DNA of 64,000 bases from Aphrocallistes beatrix (lineage: Eukaryota; Porifera; Hexactinellida; Sceptrulophora; Aphrocallistidae). The notes beneath the pieces are model-generated. The model had not been told where the DNA came from, ran no database searches, and saw only the letters and a list, made by a program, of their open reading frames with translations. The stretch's first letter is position 1. Each line of letters begins with the position of its first letter. Shown here piece by piece: positions 52,292 to 62,345 of the stretch. A program made the translations under genes and the position numbers. The stretch covers positions 1,364,001-1,428,000 of the forward strand of contig OY725505.1 of the NCBI GenBank assembly GCA_963281255.1, written 5' to 3'.

Positions 52292-53299
52292 TCCTTACTA
52301 TTAAAACTCGATTATTGTTTGTTTGTTTGTTTTAATATATATACAGTGGAACCTGTATATAACGACCACCCAAGGGACTGGACAAAATTGGCCGTTATAC
52401 ACAGGTGACCGTTATTTACAGGTGATTGTCTTAATCCCCAAAAGGTATCAATGTAGTGCAATAAATATAAGTTTTTAGAAATCCATTACTTGAAGTAATT
52501 ACATGAACTTGTTTATCGTTCTTAACAGGTCCTGTAATAAACACATAAAAAGGTGAAAAAGGTGATGGCCGTTATAGATAGGTAGTGGCCGTTAAAGACA
52601 GGTGATGGCCGTTATATACAGTTTTTGGGTCGTAAGGGACTTCAAACGGGTGTCCGCTGGCCGCGTTGAGCAGGTGACCGCTATACACAGGTTCAATATT
52701 ATGGAATTTCGGACGGGACTGTTCATTGGTGTCCGCTATAGACAGGTGACCGTTATATAGAGTGGCCGTTATAGCAGGTTCGACTGTATATATATATATA
52801 TATCTGTAACGAATTGATTGAAGAAACTGCCTGGCGCAGAAAGCTGATTTTTGGCATGTGGGAGTATTTTGGCTTTGGCTCCAGTAAGTTCTGAGTTCAG
52901 AGCAAAATGTCGACTCATCATGGAATTATGACTTCATTGTCACATTTTTAAAAGTTAAGCAACACAGTTATTCGAGCATAACTCAGCCATTATACGAGAT
53001 AACAGGCTGAAATTTTAATAGAATCTGTATACTAATATGCCTCACATATGATGCAATCATCATCAAAAAATGATGACTCAGCACTTTGTTATGACGTCAT
53101 CATTAATCATCATATTTTAAAAATTGACAAATTTGGTGATTTTTCGAGTGATATCGATTTTAAAACTAAGATGGACATATTTAGATATGATATCTCCCTT
53201 ATACAATTAACCAATGTCACCTCCAGGCGACCGAAGGGAGCCTCCGGCGGACACGAAGTGTCCGCCAGCCGCGCAGCGCAAGCAAGTGAAGCGCGCTTG
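52292..53299 (+). mobile_element. Helitron-like family A, complete copy (A8)
   Basis: TCCTTACTATTAAAACTCG follows A, and GCGCGCTTG precedes T at the other end. The TA tract holds MITE C3. The core (GTAACGAATTGATTGAAGAA, TGACGTCATCATTAATCATC) and the hairpin (GGCGGACACGAAGTGTCCGCC) are all present. It is inserted into the TA tract of A7. Confidence 0.8.
52344..52785. mobile_element. TA-targeting MITE, family C, complete copy (C3)
   Basis: The ends CAGTGGAACCTGTATATAACG and, inverted, CAGTCGAACCTGCTATAACGG are flanked by TA. Tandem GGTGATGGCCGTTATA units fill much of the left half. 442 bp. Partial copies are at 19165, 25374 and 61199. Confidence 0.85.
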
Positions 53300-53327
<28 letters not shown>

Positions 53328-53330
<3 letters not shown>

Positions 53331-53514
53331 TAGAACTCGGTTAGCACGTACTCGGGATAAGACGTACTTCGGCTTTGCACGCACTCATTTTTCTGGACCA
53401 AAATTCATTTATTATATAGATTCCTATGTAATATCAACTCGCTAGTACGTACTTACGGATAGTACGTACTTTTTTCGCTTCCCGGAGGAGTACGTACTAA
53501 CCGAGTTCTTCTGT
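53328..53514. mobile_element. TA-targeting MITE, family F
   Basis: A 187-bp element with ends CAGTAGAACTCGGTTAGCACG and, inverted, CAGAAGAACTCGGTTAGTACG. It sits between TA tracts. The interior repeats TAGTACGTACTT and its inverse. Confidence 0.85.
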
Positions 53515-53529
53515 ATATATATATATATA

Positions 53530-54006
53530 CACTACCCGGGCAAAAGTATTTGCACACTTTATTATCTTACGTGCATTTAATATTAAAATGGTTCTACTCA
53601 TGAAGATTCAAACTCCGAAACGGTAAGTGATACAACTAATCGAGTTTCAAATTCGAAATCTCTGCATTCGAATTAGTTATTGTAGGATATTTCTAATCAA
53701 TTGCTAATTCCCAATTATTTCAAATTATCAATCATTGCCACCTTGTGCTACATATGCCCCTTTTTATCACTATACATGATGGTGATGTACTACCCCTAGT
53801 GCCACTGGTTGATAATTTTACTCATTGAGTTGAGCAATTTGTTAGAAATCTTCAACTAATACTAATTCGAATGTGAAGATTTCGAATCTTAAATCAGACT
53901 CTTAATAGCTTTTAGAGTTTGAATACTTGTCCCTTCATGAAAAGATCAATTTAGTACTATTTGTATGGAGAAGAATATAGTGTACAAATACCTTTGTCCG
54001 GGTAGT
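53530..54006. mobile_element. TA-targeting MITE, family B (copy B2)
   Basis: The ends CACTACCCGGGCAAAAGTATT and, inverted, ACTACCCGGACAAAGGTATT lie in TA repeats. The sequence matches B1 in reverse orientation through most of its length. Confidence 0.8.
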
Positions 54007-54098
54007 ATATATATACACAAACATTAATCGATTTTTAATAGTAAGGATGTTGTAGGCTATTATTTATTTTATTATTTATTTTATTTTAGTTTTGCCAT

Positions 54099-55022
54099 AT
54101 GATATCTTGTCTTCGTCCCTGGTTTTCTACTCTATTTAGAAATGTCAATTTTAGGAACTTATCCTTTAAATCCGATGAACATTCAAGGATTCCTATCTCT
54201 TTCGAGACTCTTAATCCATATGTAAAGAATGTTGAATATGCAGTTCGTGGGCCAGTTCCTTCCAGAGCGTTGGAAATTGAATCTGAATTAATTAATGGTT
54301 CTACACATTGGCCTTTTGAAAAGCTAATTTATACTAACATTGGGGATCCGCAAAATTTGGGACAATTAGCGTTAACATTCCCACGACAGCTCCTTGCTCT
54401 ATGCTCATACCCTGCCCTGATTAGTGATTCAAATTTGATGTTTCCTAACGATGTTAAAAATCGTGCTCAATTCATTTTAGATAGCATTGGAAGTTTCGGT
54501 GGTTATACTCATTCTTTAGGATTGTCTTTTATACGGGACAATGTTGAAAGTTTTTTATCTAAACGCGATGGATATAAATCTACTTCTTCAACGATTATTC
54601 TCAGCGATGGCGCCAGCAAAATTATCAGCGTTATTCTTTCATGCTTAAATAATGTTTATGACTCTCCTTCTGGTGTTATGATCCCAATTCCTCAGTACCC
54701 ATTATATAGCGCCTGTTTATCCTATTATGGTTTAATTCCTATTCCTTACTATTTGGATGAAGATTCTCATTGGGGATTAAATTTGGAAGAACTTCGTATA
54801 TCACTTCTAAGAGTTAAAGGAAAATGCGTTCCTCGTGCCTTGGTTGTTATTAATCCTGGTAATCCCACTGGACAGTGTTTAGATTCTAATCAACAAGAGG
54901 AAATAATTGAATTTTCTATAAAAAATAATTTATTATTACTCGCTGATGAAGTATATCAGGACAATGTTTATGATAATACTGTTCGTTGGAGTTCGTTTAG
55001 AAAGTGCTTTTTGAAAAATCAG
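54099..55022 (+). CDS. alanine aminotransferase, 5' coding exon
   Basis: Fold-type I aminotransferase of the alanine aminotransferase group, which interconverts alanine plus 2-oxoglutarate and pyruvate plus glutamate using PLP. Residues 1-25 (MISCLRPWFSTLFRNVNFRN) are Arg-containing, amphipathic and free of acids, as in mitochondrial presequences. Family landmarks: NPYVKNVEYAVRGPVPSRA (about 38-57), YTNIGDPQ, RQLLALCSYP, FGGYTHSLGLSFIRDNV, LSDGASKII, MIPIPQYPLYSACLSYYG, VINPGNPTGQCL and LLADEVYQDNVYD. The PLP-binding lysine and the small domain, expected in a further 180 or so residues, are not in this exon, which ends at CAG|GTAAAT (55022/55023). No later exon was recognised in the window. 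A T-rich run ending TTTTAG (54089) precedes the start by nine bases, indicating an upstream splice acceptor. The read-through stop is at 55044-55046. Confidence 0.88.
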
Positions 55023-55547
55023 GTAAATAATGGTGAAGCTAAATAATATACGTTCAAAACATTTGGTGTACCATTTTATAAATAGTATCCGGGGAGATAT
55101 TTGATCTTTGACTCCATTTGCACCTGATTATAAATTAATATTCCAATTATTATCATCTTTTTTTAGTATTAAGAGAGGTTTGATTTTATGGATAGTAGCA
55201 AAGAATGATTCGCTCTGAGCTTCTCAGAATCTAGATAGGAGACCTTTTTGCAAGTCATAGACTCATGGTGTTAATAGTCACATCAATTTTCGTGATATTT
55301 AACTTTAGATACCCCAACTCATAAAAAAGTTTCCAATTTAGATTCTGGATCGCTCAGTTGAAGGCTGAGATCATACTTTGTCGATTCAAGAGAATCAAGA
55401 TCGTAACAAAAATTAGTGCCTAAATTAGTGCCTACCAGAAAGATGGGACTTTTTAGAATTTAAAAATCTGTATCATTGAACTCCTCTGTTCTTCACTTCC
55501 CCGAATAAAGAGCTACATATGTGTGAATATTCTCATACCTTCTTCTC

Positions 55548-55708
55548 TTAGTAGGGTCACTGTTTAATAGGGTCAATCGCTTAATCGGTTGGTAGGACTT
55601 GAATAGCTCTTACACATAGAAGCTAATACAAAATATTTTCGGTTAATATGGTTCTCCGCTTAATCGGGGCAAAATGTCCTCTGCCCGATGAGAACCTATT
55701 AAGCGCCC
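55548..55708. mobile_element. TA-targeting MITE, family E, diverged (copy E3)
   Basis: TAGGGTCACTGTTTAATAGG, CGCTTAATCGG, CGGTTAATATGG and CCTATTAAGCGCCC match the interior of E2 (28660-28820). The terminal CAGTCGACTCC is lost, so the copy is old. Confidence 0.5.
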
Positions 55709-55881
55709 TATCAAACTTGCAATATGAAAAGTAGACAACTAGCATACTATCGCTGGCTTAAGAAAAGTATAAGCGGTTAAATCACACTTAACCAAAATAT
55801 GTAAAAGTACGATTTATCGAATTTGAGCTCAGACTAGTTGGGAATATGAAATAAGCAACAGTTTCAGTACTCTAAAAATCT

Positions 55882-55911
55882 GGAGTTTGGTGGCTATTGC
55901 CACCAAACTCC
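55882..55911. repeat. perfect 13-bp stem hairpin
   Basis: GGAGTTTGGTGGC, loop TATT, then GCCACCAAACTCC. The same words, in part, recur at 55970-55990 (GAATTTGGTGGC). No associated element was seen. Confidence 0.5.
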
Positions 55912-57376
55912 TGAGCATGGTGGTTAACTAAGCAAACAAATTCGATCAAGTTATGGTCTATTTATATCGTCTATTTAGAATTTGGTGGCTAATTAAGCCT
56001 CCAAGAAAAGTGCTATAGTGGTTAAGAAAGCCCCAGCCAAATTTTAATCTTGTCGAGCACTGAAAAGTTTGCTTCCAATAGCAGTCTACTTTACTTTTAC
56101 ACACGAAGGGTTAATTAAAATTGCTAATATTGAATCAAATATACAAATTGAATGACACACGACCTGAAAACCCAAGGCGACTCTGAAACTTGTGGCAGAA
56201 TCGTACTCCATTCTTGCCCGGACCATGGATGACTCATGAACAACATCTCAAAAATACTCACCGGATTTCCTAAAATTTGAGACACATACCGATCTCAATA
56301 CAAACTTAGTTTACCTCTCTACCTTAAGATTAAAATTCGGTGTAATGTGTGAATCTAAAATTTTCAAAAACATGTTTGGTCAAGAATTTGTTAATTTTCA
56401 CTTACAGCAACAAACTTGACACATTTTTGGGGGTAACTCAGCGAGTATTCATGCTATCTTGATTGTCATGATGGGAATCGATGCAAATTGTCTCAGCTTT
56501 CACTTCAGCAGAGCTACATATTTCAAACCGATAGTGTAGAAATTTAGAAAAATATCCCTTTGCAGATTGTTGGTCTATCCTCTAAACTCTAAAGAGTGCC
56601 TTTGAATTTTTGTAGAATAAAATTTATAGTTTAACAAGTTCATTGTCCAAATAAGGTTTTTTTTGAAGTTTTGATATCCACCCATTGCACCGAATGTTAA
56701 CCTAATTGGGAGATGCTTTAAAATGGAAATCATTATCTATCATTTAGGTTAAATTTGGCCGTACAGCCTTGACAGCTTTGTTTTACTCTGAGGGATTGTT
56801 GGAATTTGGATTTCAAAATCAAAGGCCTCCCCACTCTTTTCTTGTGTTTTTAAAACCAATACCCCAAAAAAACATTGGTAGCAGGAGTTTGAAAGTGATT
56901 CCAAACTTGAAGCTTTAATATCAGCCCGACTCGATAGTATCCATCGTACCAAAAAACTTCTTAATTAAAACGCTTTTGAATTGTCTACTATTTAGTATGT
57001 TTGGTTTAGATGTACAAAAGTGTCTTTTACACAGTAATGGGCCTTCATAGTGAAAATTTAGTCAGATTACTCGAGTCATCAAGTCATTACTCGCTGATTC
57101 GAGTCATCAGGCTTCATTAACGTGTCAGATGACTCGAGTCATTAGAGTTGATAACTTGTAAAAAGCCCTGAATTATAACTGCTACTGTACTAAGACTCCT
57201 TTTAGGAAAATCCAAACTAGACATTCTGAAGAGGAGACAATTCTACGTCGTTTTGATTAAAGAATATTTTAATGCAACATATACTTTTTGATTTTGGATG
57301 ATGCAGAGATTTTAGGTTGGGACTTTTTAGAAAATACTTTTCAAATTCCTACCACCAAGTTGGTTTTAGCATTTAA

Positions 57377-58148
57377 GGATTCCGCCCGCAGAACTTCAGT
57401 CGATTTGGCTTGTTACATATGATAAAAAGAGAGCTAAGATGTTAAGCGTGGGTACCTATCTCCTTTTAGAAATACTCACGCATTCCAAACCACTTTTGAT
57501 ATCATGTCTAGCTTTTAGATACAGTGTCTCAAACTTTTTTCGTTTGGAGCTAACACATTCCAATGGTAGACCCAAGGAAGTAAATGATTATATAGGAGCG
57601 CGAAACGCTACTTTAGGCGTATAGTTTAATCCTGAAATTGTTTAAGAGGGTGAAAATCTAGACTCTTCCCCAATTTACGCTATATTATGATGTTATTTAT
57701 AGAGTTAAACATATATAAAATTTATGGGTTTGATACTTGGTGCGTATCTCTGGATGGCTGTATAAGTAATACCCATACTTACCAACCCTCCAGGGACCGA
57801 GTGATTTATTGAAAAATCCAGGGATTTTCCTGGATCGCGAATTTCGAAATTAATTCATATGATTCATGCTTATTTAGTCATTAAAATTAAAAATATAATA
57901 ACATCCAGGGATTTGCCATTTATATCCAGGATTTCACTCCTAAAATCACTCAAAATTTTTTAGAGGGGTTGGGATGTATGAATACACTGGTAATATCCCG
58001 TCCACTTAGAATAAAGTTAGGAACATGCCATAGAAACAAATGCTTCCAAAATTTAATCGTAGATAGATAGTCTATCATATTCGTCAAATCATATGACCAA
58101 AATAAAGTTTAAATGACAAAAATTTTAAATTTAAAGTGATCTGAAAAA
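57377..58148 (+). mobile_element. family K, left half (copy K6)
   Basis: It begins GGATTCCGCCCGCAGAACTT after TTAA (57373-57376) and matches 30312-30650 (AGCTAAGATGTTAAGCGTGG, AGATACAGTGTCTCAAA, AAATGCTTCCAAAAT). It is split by a separate insertion (57610-58015) and ends where A9 begins. Confidence 0.6.
57777..57975. mobile_element. short element with CCAACCCTCC ends
   Basis: TACCAACCCTCCAGGGAC on the left faces GAGGGGTTGGGATGTA on the right. The interior repeats ATCCAGGGATTT. The target duplication is unclear; classification is open. Confidence 0.35.
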
Positions 58149-58693
58149 TCCTTACTATAAAACTAGATTAATGTATTTATTTACATATATACGTATATAT
58201 ATATATCTGTAACTAATTGATTGAAGAAACTGCCAAGCACAGAAGCTGATTTTTGGCATGTGAGAGTCTTTTGGCTATGGCTCCACTAATTTCTGACCTC
58301 AGACGGAAATGTCGACTCATCATGAAATTATGATGTCATTGTCACCTTTTTTATAATTCGAAATTTCAGTTTTTCGACCATAACTCAGCCATTTTAAGTG
58401 ATAGAAGGCTGAGATTTTAATAAAGTGTATATTAATATATCTCACAAATGATACAACTTTCATAAAAAATGATTACTCATCACTCTTTATGACGTCATCA
58501 TCACGCATCAAAACTAAAAAATAGAGAAATTTGGTTATTTTTCGTGCGATATCGGTTATAACAATAGGACACACGTATTTAGAGATGCTATATCCCTCAT
58601 GATTAATCAATGTGACCCCAGGCGCCCAAAGGGCGCCTCCGGCGGACACAAATATCCGCCAGTCGCGCAGCCCAATCAAGCGGAGCCCGCTTG
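58149..58693 (+). mobile_element. Helitron-like family A, complete copy (A9)
   Basis: It starts TCCTTACTATAAAACTAG after A and ends GCCCGCTTG before T. It contains the TA tract, CTAATTGATTGAAGAAACTG, TTATGACGTCATCATCACG and the GC-rich 3' hairpins (GGCGCCTCCGGCGGACACAA). Confidence 0.8.
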
Positions 58694-58734
58694 TTCTAAA
58701 TAAACCTGAAAGACAGTTTTAACACAGTCTATAC

Positions 58735-59664
58735 TTAATTAGACCAATAAATCAAAGACTAACTCCGATACGTAAACATTTGAAATGTATTATTACCACA
58801 TACAAACATGATATCAGAGTATCCAATTCTGGTATCAAAAATTTGATATGTCATCATGTGATTGCGTAATAGTCTCTTTTTAGGACGGACAATGTTGCTG
58901 CTCTAGCTAAAATTAAACATCGTTAACTGCATTTCTAAGGCTTTATTTTTTGATAGGGCAACAATAGGAAGACCTAAAGTCAAATAACCTGAAAATATTA
59001 GTAGGAATGTTCATGCATTCCTCACTTCCTTTGGAAAAAAAAAATGAGTTTTAAGCCATAACTCGAAAAATATAGTCCGTAGACACAAAGAAATTATACC
59101 ATTTAATCCGTGAGCTATTGCTTCCTATTTAAGAATAATACTATTCACGTGTTTATTGCCAATATGTTCGAGTTATCTAGGATTTTATCACGATCTATAG
59201 ACAAGTGATGAGACGTGACAAAATCCTAGATAACTCAGAAAATATTGAAATTAGACATCTGAATAGTATCCTTCTCATAAAAGAAGTAATAGTTTACGGA
59301 TTAAATGGTATAGTTTCTTAGTTTCCACTATCTATACTTTTCGAGTTTTGGCTTAAACTGCAATTTTTTGTTTCCATAGAAACTGAGGAATTCATGGACC
59401 TTCCAACTAAAATTTTCAGATTTTTCGCTTGAGGTATTCCTATTGTTGCTATATCAAAAATTCAAGCATTAGAAATGCAGATAACGATGTTTAATATGAG
59501 CTAGAACAACAACATTTTCCGCTCTAAAAAGAGCCTATTTCGCAATTACAAGATGACATATCCAATTTTTACTGCGGAATTGGATACTCTGATATCATGT
59601 TTGTATATGGTAATAATACATTTCAAATGTCGGAAGCGGTTTTTGATTTATCGGTCTAATTAAA
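58735..59664. mobile_element. foldback element related to family H (H4)
   Basis: The ends TTAATTAGACCAATAAATCAAA and, inverted, TTTAATTAGACCGATAAATCAA enclose arms that fold at about 59200. Facing words include GTATTATTACCACATACAAAC against GTTTGTATATGGTAATAATAC and GGTATAATTTC-type centre pairs. TTAA is at both edges, so a TTAA duplication is possible but not provable. Confidence 0.65.
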
Positions 59665-60188
59665 TTTTGAATGTGAACTAGCCTCTTTGTTTTATGGCAA
59701 TCTCGGTGGCATAGATAGCCATTTATTAAGTAGGACATGCAGCCCCCCTGATCCCGAATATTTTCATCTATTTGTGAATAAAATCCATATCACTCCTACA
59801 ACAAAGTAAAATCTATCAGTTTATAATGAAGAATCGCGCGTCGCTTGCTTGCGCTGCACGCCTGGCGGACATTTTTTGTCCTCCCTGGGCTCACATTGAT
59901 TAATTATAAGGGAGATAACATCTCTAAATATATCTGTCCTACTGTTATAATCGATATCGCACGAAAAAATCACCAAATTTGTCAGTTTTTTTAGTTTTGA
60001 TGCGTATTGATGACGTCATAATAGAGTGATGAGTCATCATTTTTGGATGATAGTTTTATCATATTTGAGATATATCATTATACACATTCTATTAAATTTT
60101 TAGCCTTTTATTACTTAATACGGCTGAGTGATGGTCGTAAAACTCAAATTTCTAATTATAAAAAAAGCTGACAATGACATCTTAATTC

Positions 60189-61039
60189 GAATTGGTGCCA
60201 TTTCTCCTATTCCCATTTTGCCTACTCCCATTTCGCCTACTAATAGTATAATAGTGCCATTTCGCCTACTAATAGTATAATAGTGCCATTTCGCCTACTC
60301 AATGGAATGCATTGTTTAACACACATTTTTATGTTTTCAATCATTATTTAGCTTCACAAAACATTAATGAGTTAACATAAATTAATTTTACTGGAACTTA
60401 GAATATTTAATTGATGCTAAACATGTGCTGAGATAGCCCGAACATATTCCCTTAGTGTAATAGTGTCCTGACGTAATCTGATTTTCAAGGTCTCTATTTT
60501 GTTGTCCTTCTCAATGTATTTCTTGGCCCTTTTGGGAGTCTGGGAGCCTATTGCTAGTTGAGCGATGGAAACCTCAGTATTCGCCTGCTCCTGTTTGAAT
60601 ATTTCAATTAATTCATAAACATTATAGTTGTCAAACTTCCACTACAACTGCGGCTCTTTGCACATCTCCAAAAGATACTATCATTCCGACCTCGTCTATT
60701 AATAACATACCTATAACTTTCAAATATTAGAGAACGAACGCTTCTGGTTGTTGTCACAAATTCCATATTGATTCAAAGTTTAATAAGTGAAATACTCAAC
60801 TTTGTAACATTTATAAAATCTGTTAGACTAGTATAAACACTTCTGCGTTTTTTAAACTTGGAAACATAAACATGTCAAACAACCCATTTCATTGAGCAGG
60901 CAAAACCATACAAACACATAAAACATTACAATGCGTGTTAAACAATGCATTCCATTGAGTAGGCGAAATGGTACTATTATACTATTATTAGGCGAAATGG
61001 GAGTAGGCAAAATGGGAGTAGGCGAAATGGCACTAATCC
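60189..61039. mobile_element. element D: long TIR of CCATTTCGCCTACT repeats, 8-bp duplication
   Basis: The ends GAATTGGTGCCATTTCTCC and, inverted, GGATTAGTGCCATTTCGCC are bracketed by CTTAATTC at 60181-60188 and 61040-61047. Each arm is about 120 bp and consists of repeats of TGCCATTTCGCCTACT and TAATAGTATAATAG, ending in ATTGAGTAGGCGAA. An ORF remnant lies inside. The superfamily is uncertain (8-bp duplication). Confidence 0.75.
60417..60640 (-). pseudogene. ORF remnant inside element D
   Basis: The minus strand reads KFDNYNVYELIEIFKQEQAN, later QTPKRAKKYIEKDNKIETLK and TLREYVRAISAHV before a stop. The text is helical and coding-like but lacks a start codon. No family was recognised; it may be the tail of the protein that once mobilised element D. 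Confidence 0.35.
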
Positions 61040-61198
61040 CTTAATTCTATGATGAGTCAACATTTTCGTCTGACCTCAGAACTTAATGAAGCCATACCCA
61101 AAAGACTCCCACATTACAAAAATCAGCTTTCTGTGCCTGGCAGTTTCTTAAATCCATTCAATACAGATACAGAACTGTATATATAGTATATATATATA

Positions 61199-61390
61199 TA
61201 GCCACTTTATATAACGGGCTCCTGTCTATAGCCGTTACCAATGAACATTCCCGTCCGAAATTCCATAATATTGAATCTGTGTATAGCGGTCACCTGCTCA
61301 ACGCGGCCAGCGGCCACCCGTTTGTAGTCCCTTACTGACCCTAAAACTGTGTATAACGGCCATCACCTTTTTACCTTTTTATGTGTTACA
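61199..61390 (-). mobile_element. family C fragment (copy C4)
   Basis: GCCACTTTATATAACGGGC, then GTTACCAATGAACATTCCCG and CACCTGCTCAACGCGGCCAG, are the reverse complement of the right half of C3. Confidence 0.6.
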
Positions 61391-62339
61391 AGCTTTATTC
61401 CTAAATTTATTTGCTGAATCATAAATGTTTTTGGATTTAGAAAAAAGAGAAAAATAAAAATATCTCGAATGCTAGGTACATTCTATGATTAATTTAACAA
61501 TTATTGTTCTTATTACCGGTCTTTAAACCAAATAAATAATCGTATTTACTGTTTTGAATGAATAACTGACTATAAGAAGATATAAATATATATATAATCA
61601 GGAGTAAAACTCGACATTTTTGTAGATACCAATATTGATGTCCTGTGTATATAATATTTCAAAGATTTGTTTGAAAAATATTGGGCACATTTAATAGTGT
61701 TTTTATTTCTAAACTAGAAGAGTGGTAGATTCAATAGTTGCAAATCGATTAAACTTTTGGATCACCCATGGTTCTATTTTGGAGAGATGTAATCTAGGGT
61801 GATCTGAAAACAGTTTTTTCCATGCATCCTTTATTATCGGTTGCCAAACGTTGCCACTATATTTGTAAACAACGTTAGTTAGTATAAAGTAAAACCTAAT
61901 TACTGTCCAACTACAGGTCGCGAATTTTTATTAAGTTTCGATAGAAATACCAAAATTTTGACGAAAAGTCCCTTTTTCTAAAATTTTGTCAAATAACTGT
62001 TGTGATTGATATTTACTCATAGTTGACTTCACATCATTAAATTGAAGTGGTACAAAACAGTGTTTCATACAGGATTTGCATGCAAAGTGGGCTATCTGGG
62101 ATATCTAAATATTTTAGGAGGGCAGATACTAATTCACAAATATTCATTTTATGCATCAAGTTGAAGTTGTTAATTTATTGTAAAAAGGTATACTTCTGTG
62201 ATACCTATTTGATCATTGAATGGCGACTCAATACGTAGAACATCGGTTATTTGTACGTACACAAACTGTCACTGTTGTTCTCTAATTAGACTTACCTTAA
62301 ACAAGTATTTACGTATATATTCACTTTATTTGCCTCTAG
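61391..62339. other. gene-free region upstream of the hAT gene
   Basis: AT-rich with no recognised repeats. It ends in a T/C-rich run with TTTGCCTCTAG at 62339, six bases before the hAT start codon, consistent with a splice acceptor. Confidence 0.35.
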
Positions 62340-62345
62340 TTAGTC

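Larger units (their letters stand above)
52143..54047 (-). mobile_element. family A copy A7, host of a multi-layer nest
   Basis: Its left piece 52143-52291 (GACAATGACGTCATAATTCC ... TATTCGTTACA) and right piece ending at 54047 (ATTAATCGATTTTTAATAG then TAAGGA) are the two sides of the family's internal TA tract. Between them lie A8 (52292-53299, itself carrying C3), F (53328-53514) and B2 (53530-54006). The 3' end is truncated by G1. Confidence 0.65.
55047..57376. other. presumed intron or intergenic sequence after the aminotransferase exon
   Basis: No exon matching the rest of the aminotransferase was found. The region holds a MITE E3 copy (about 55548-55708), a strong short hairpin (55882-55911), and an area near 57065-57140 with repeated GACTCGAGTCAT motifs. 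Confidence 0.35.
59836..61170 (-). mobile_element. family A copy A10, with nested D and C4
   Basis: The diverged 3' end (GCGCGTCGCTTGCTTGCGC) is at 59836. The core is at 59885-60180 and resumes at 61048-61165 after element D. Its TA tract (61160-61198) is followed by the family C fragment C4. The 5' terminus is not preserved. Confidence 0.6.

Noticed and set aside
53207..53401. ORF through the GC-rich hairpins of family A.
   Set aside because: It recurs wherever the family end occurs and includes a run of Tyr-Ile from the TA tract, so it is not a gene.
55047..57376. Remaining aminotransferase exons on the plus strand.
   Set aside because: I looked for the lysine motif and the C-terminal domain in all three frames by eye and found nothing supportable.
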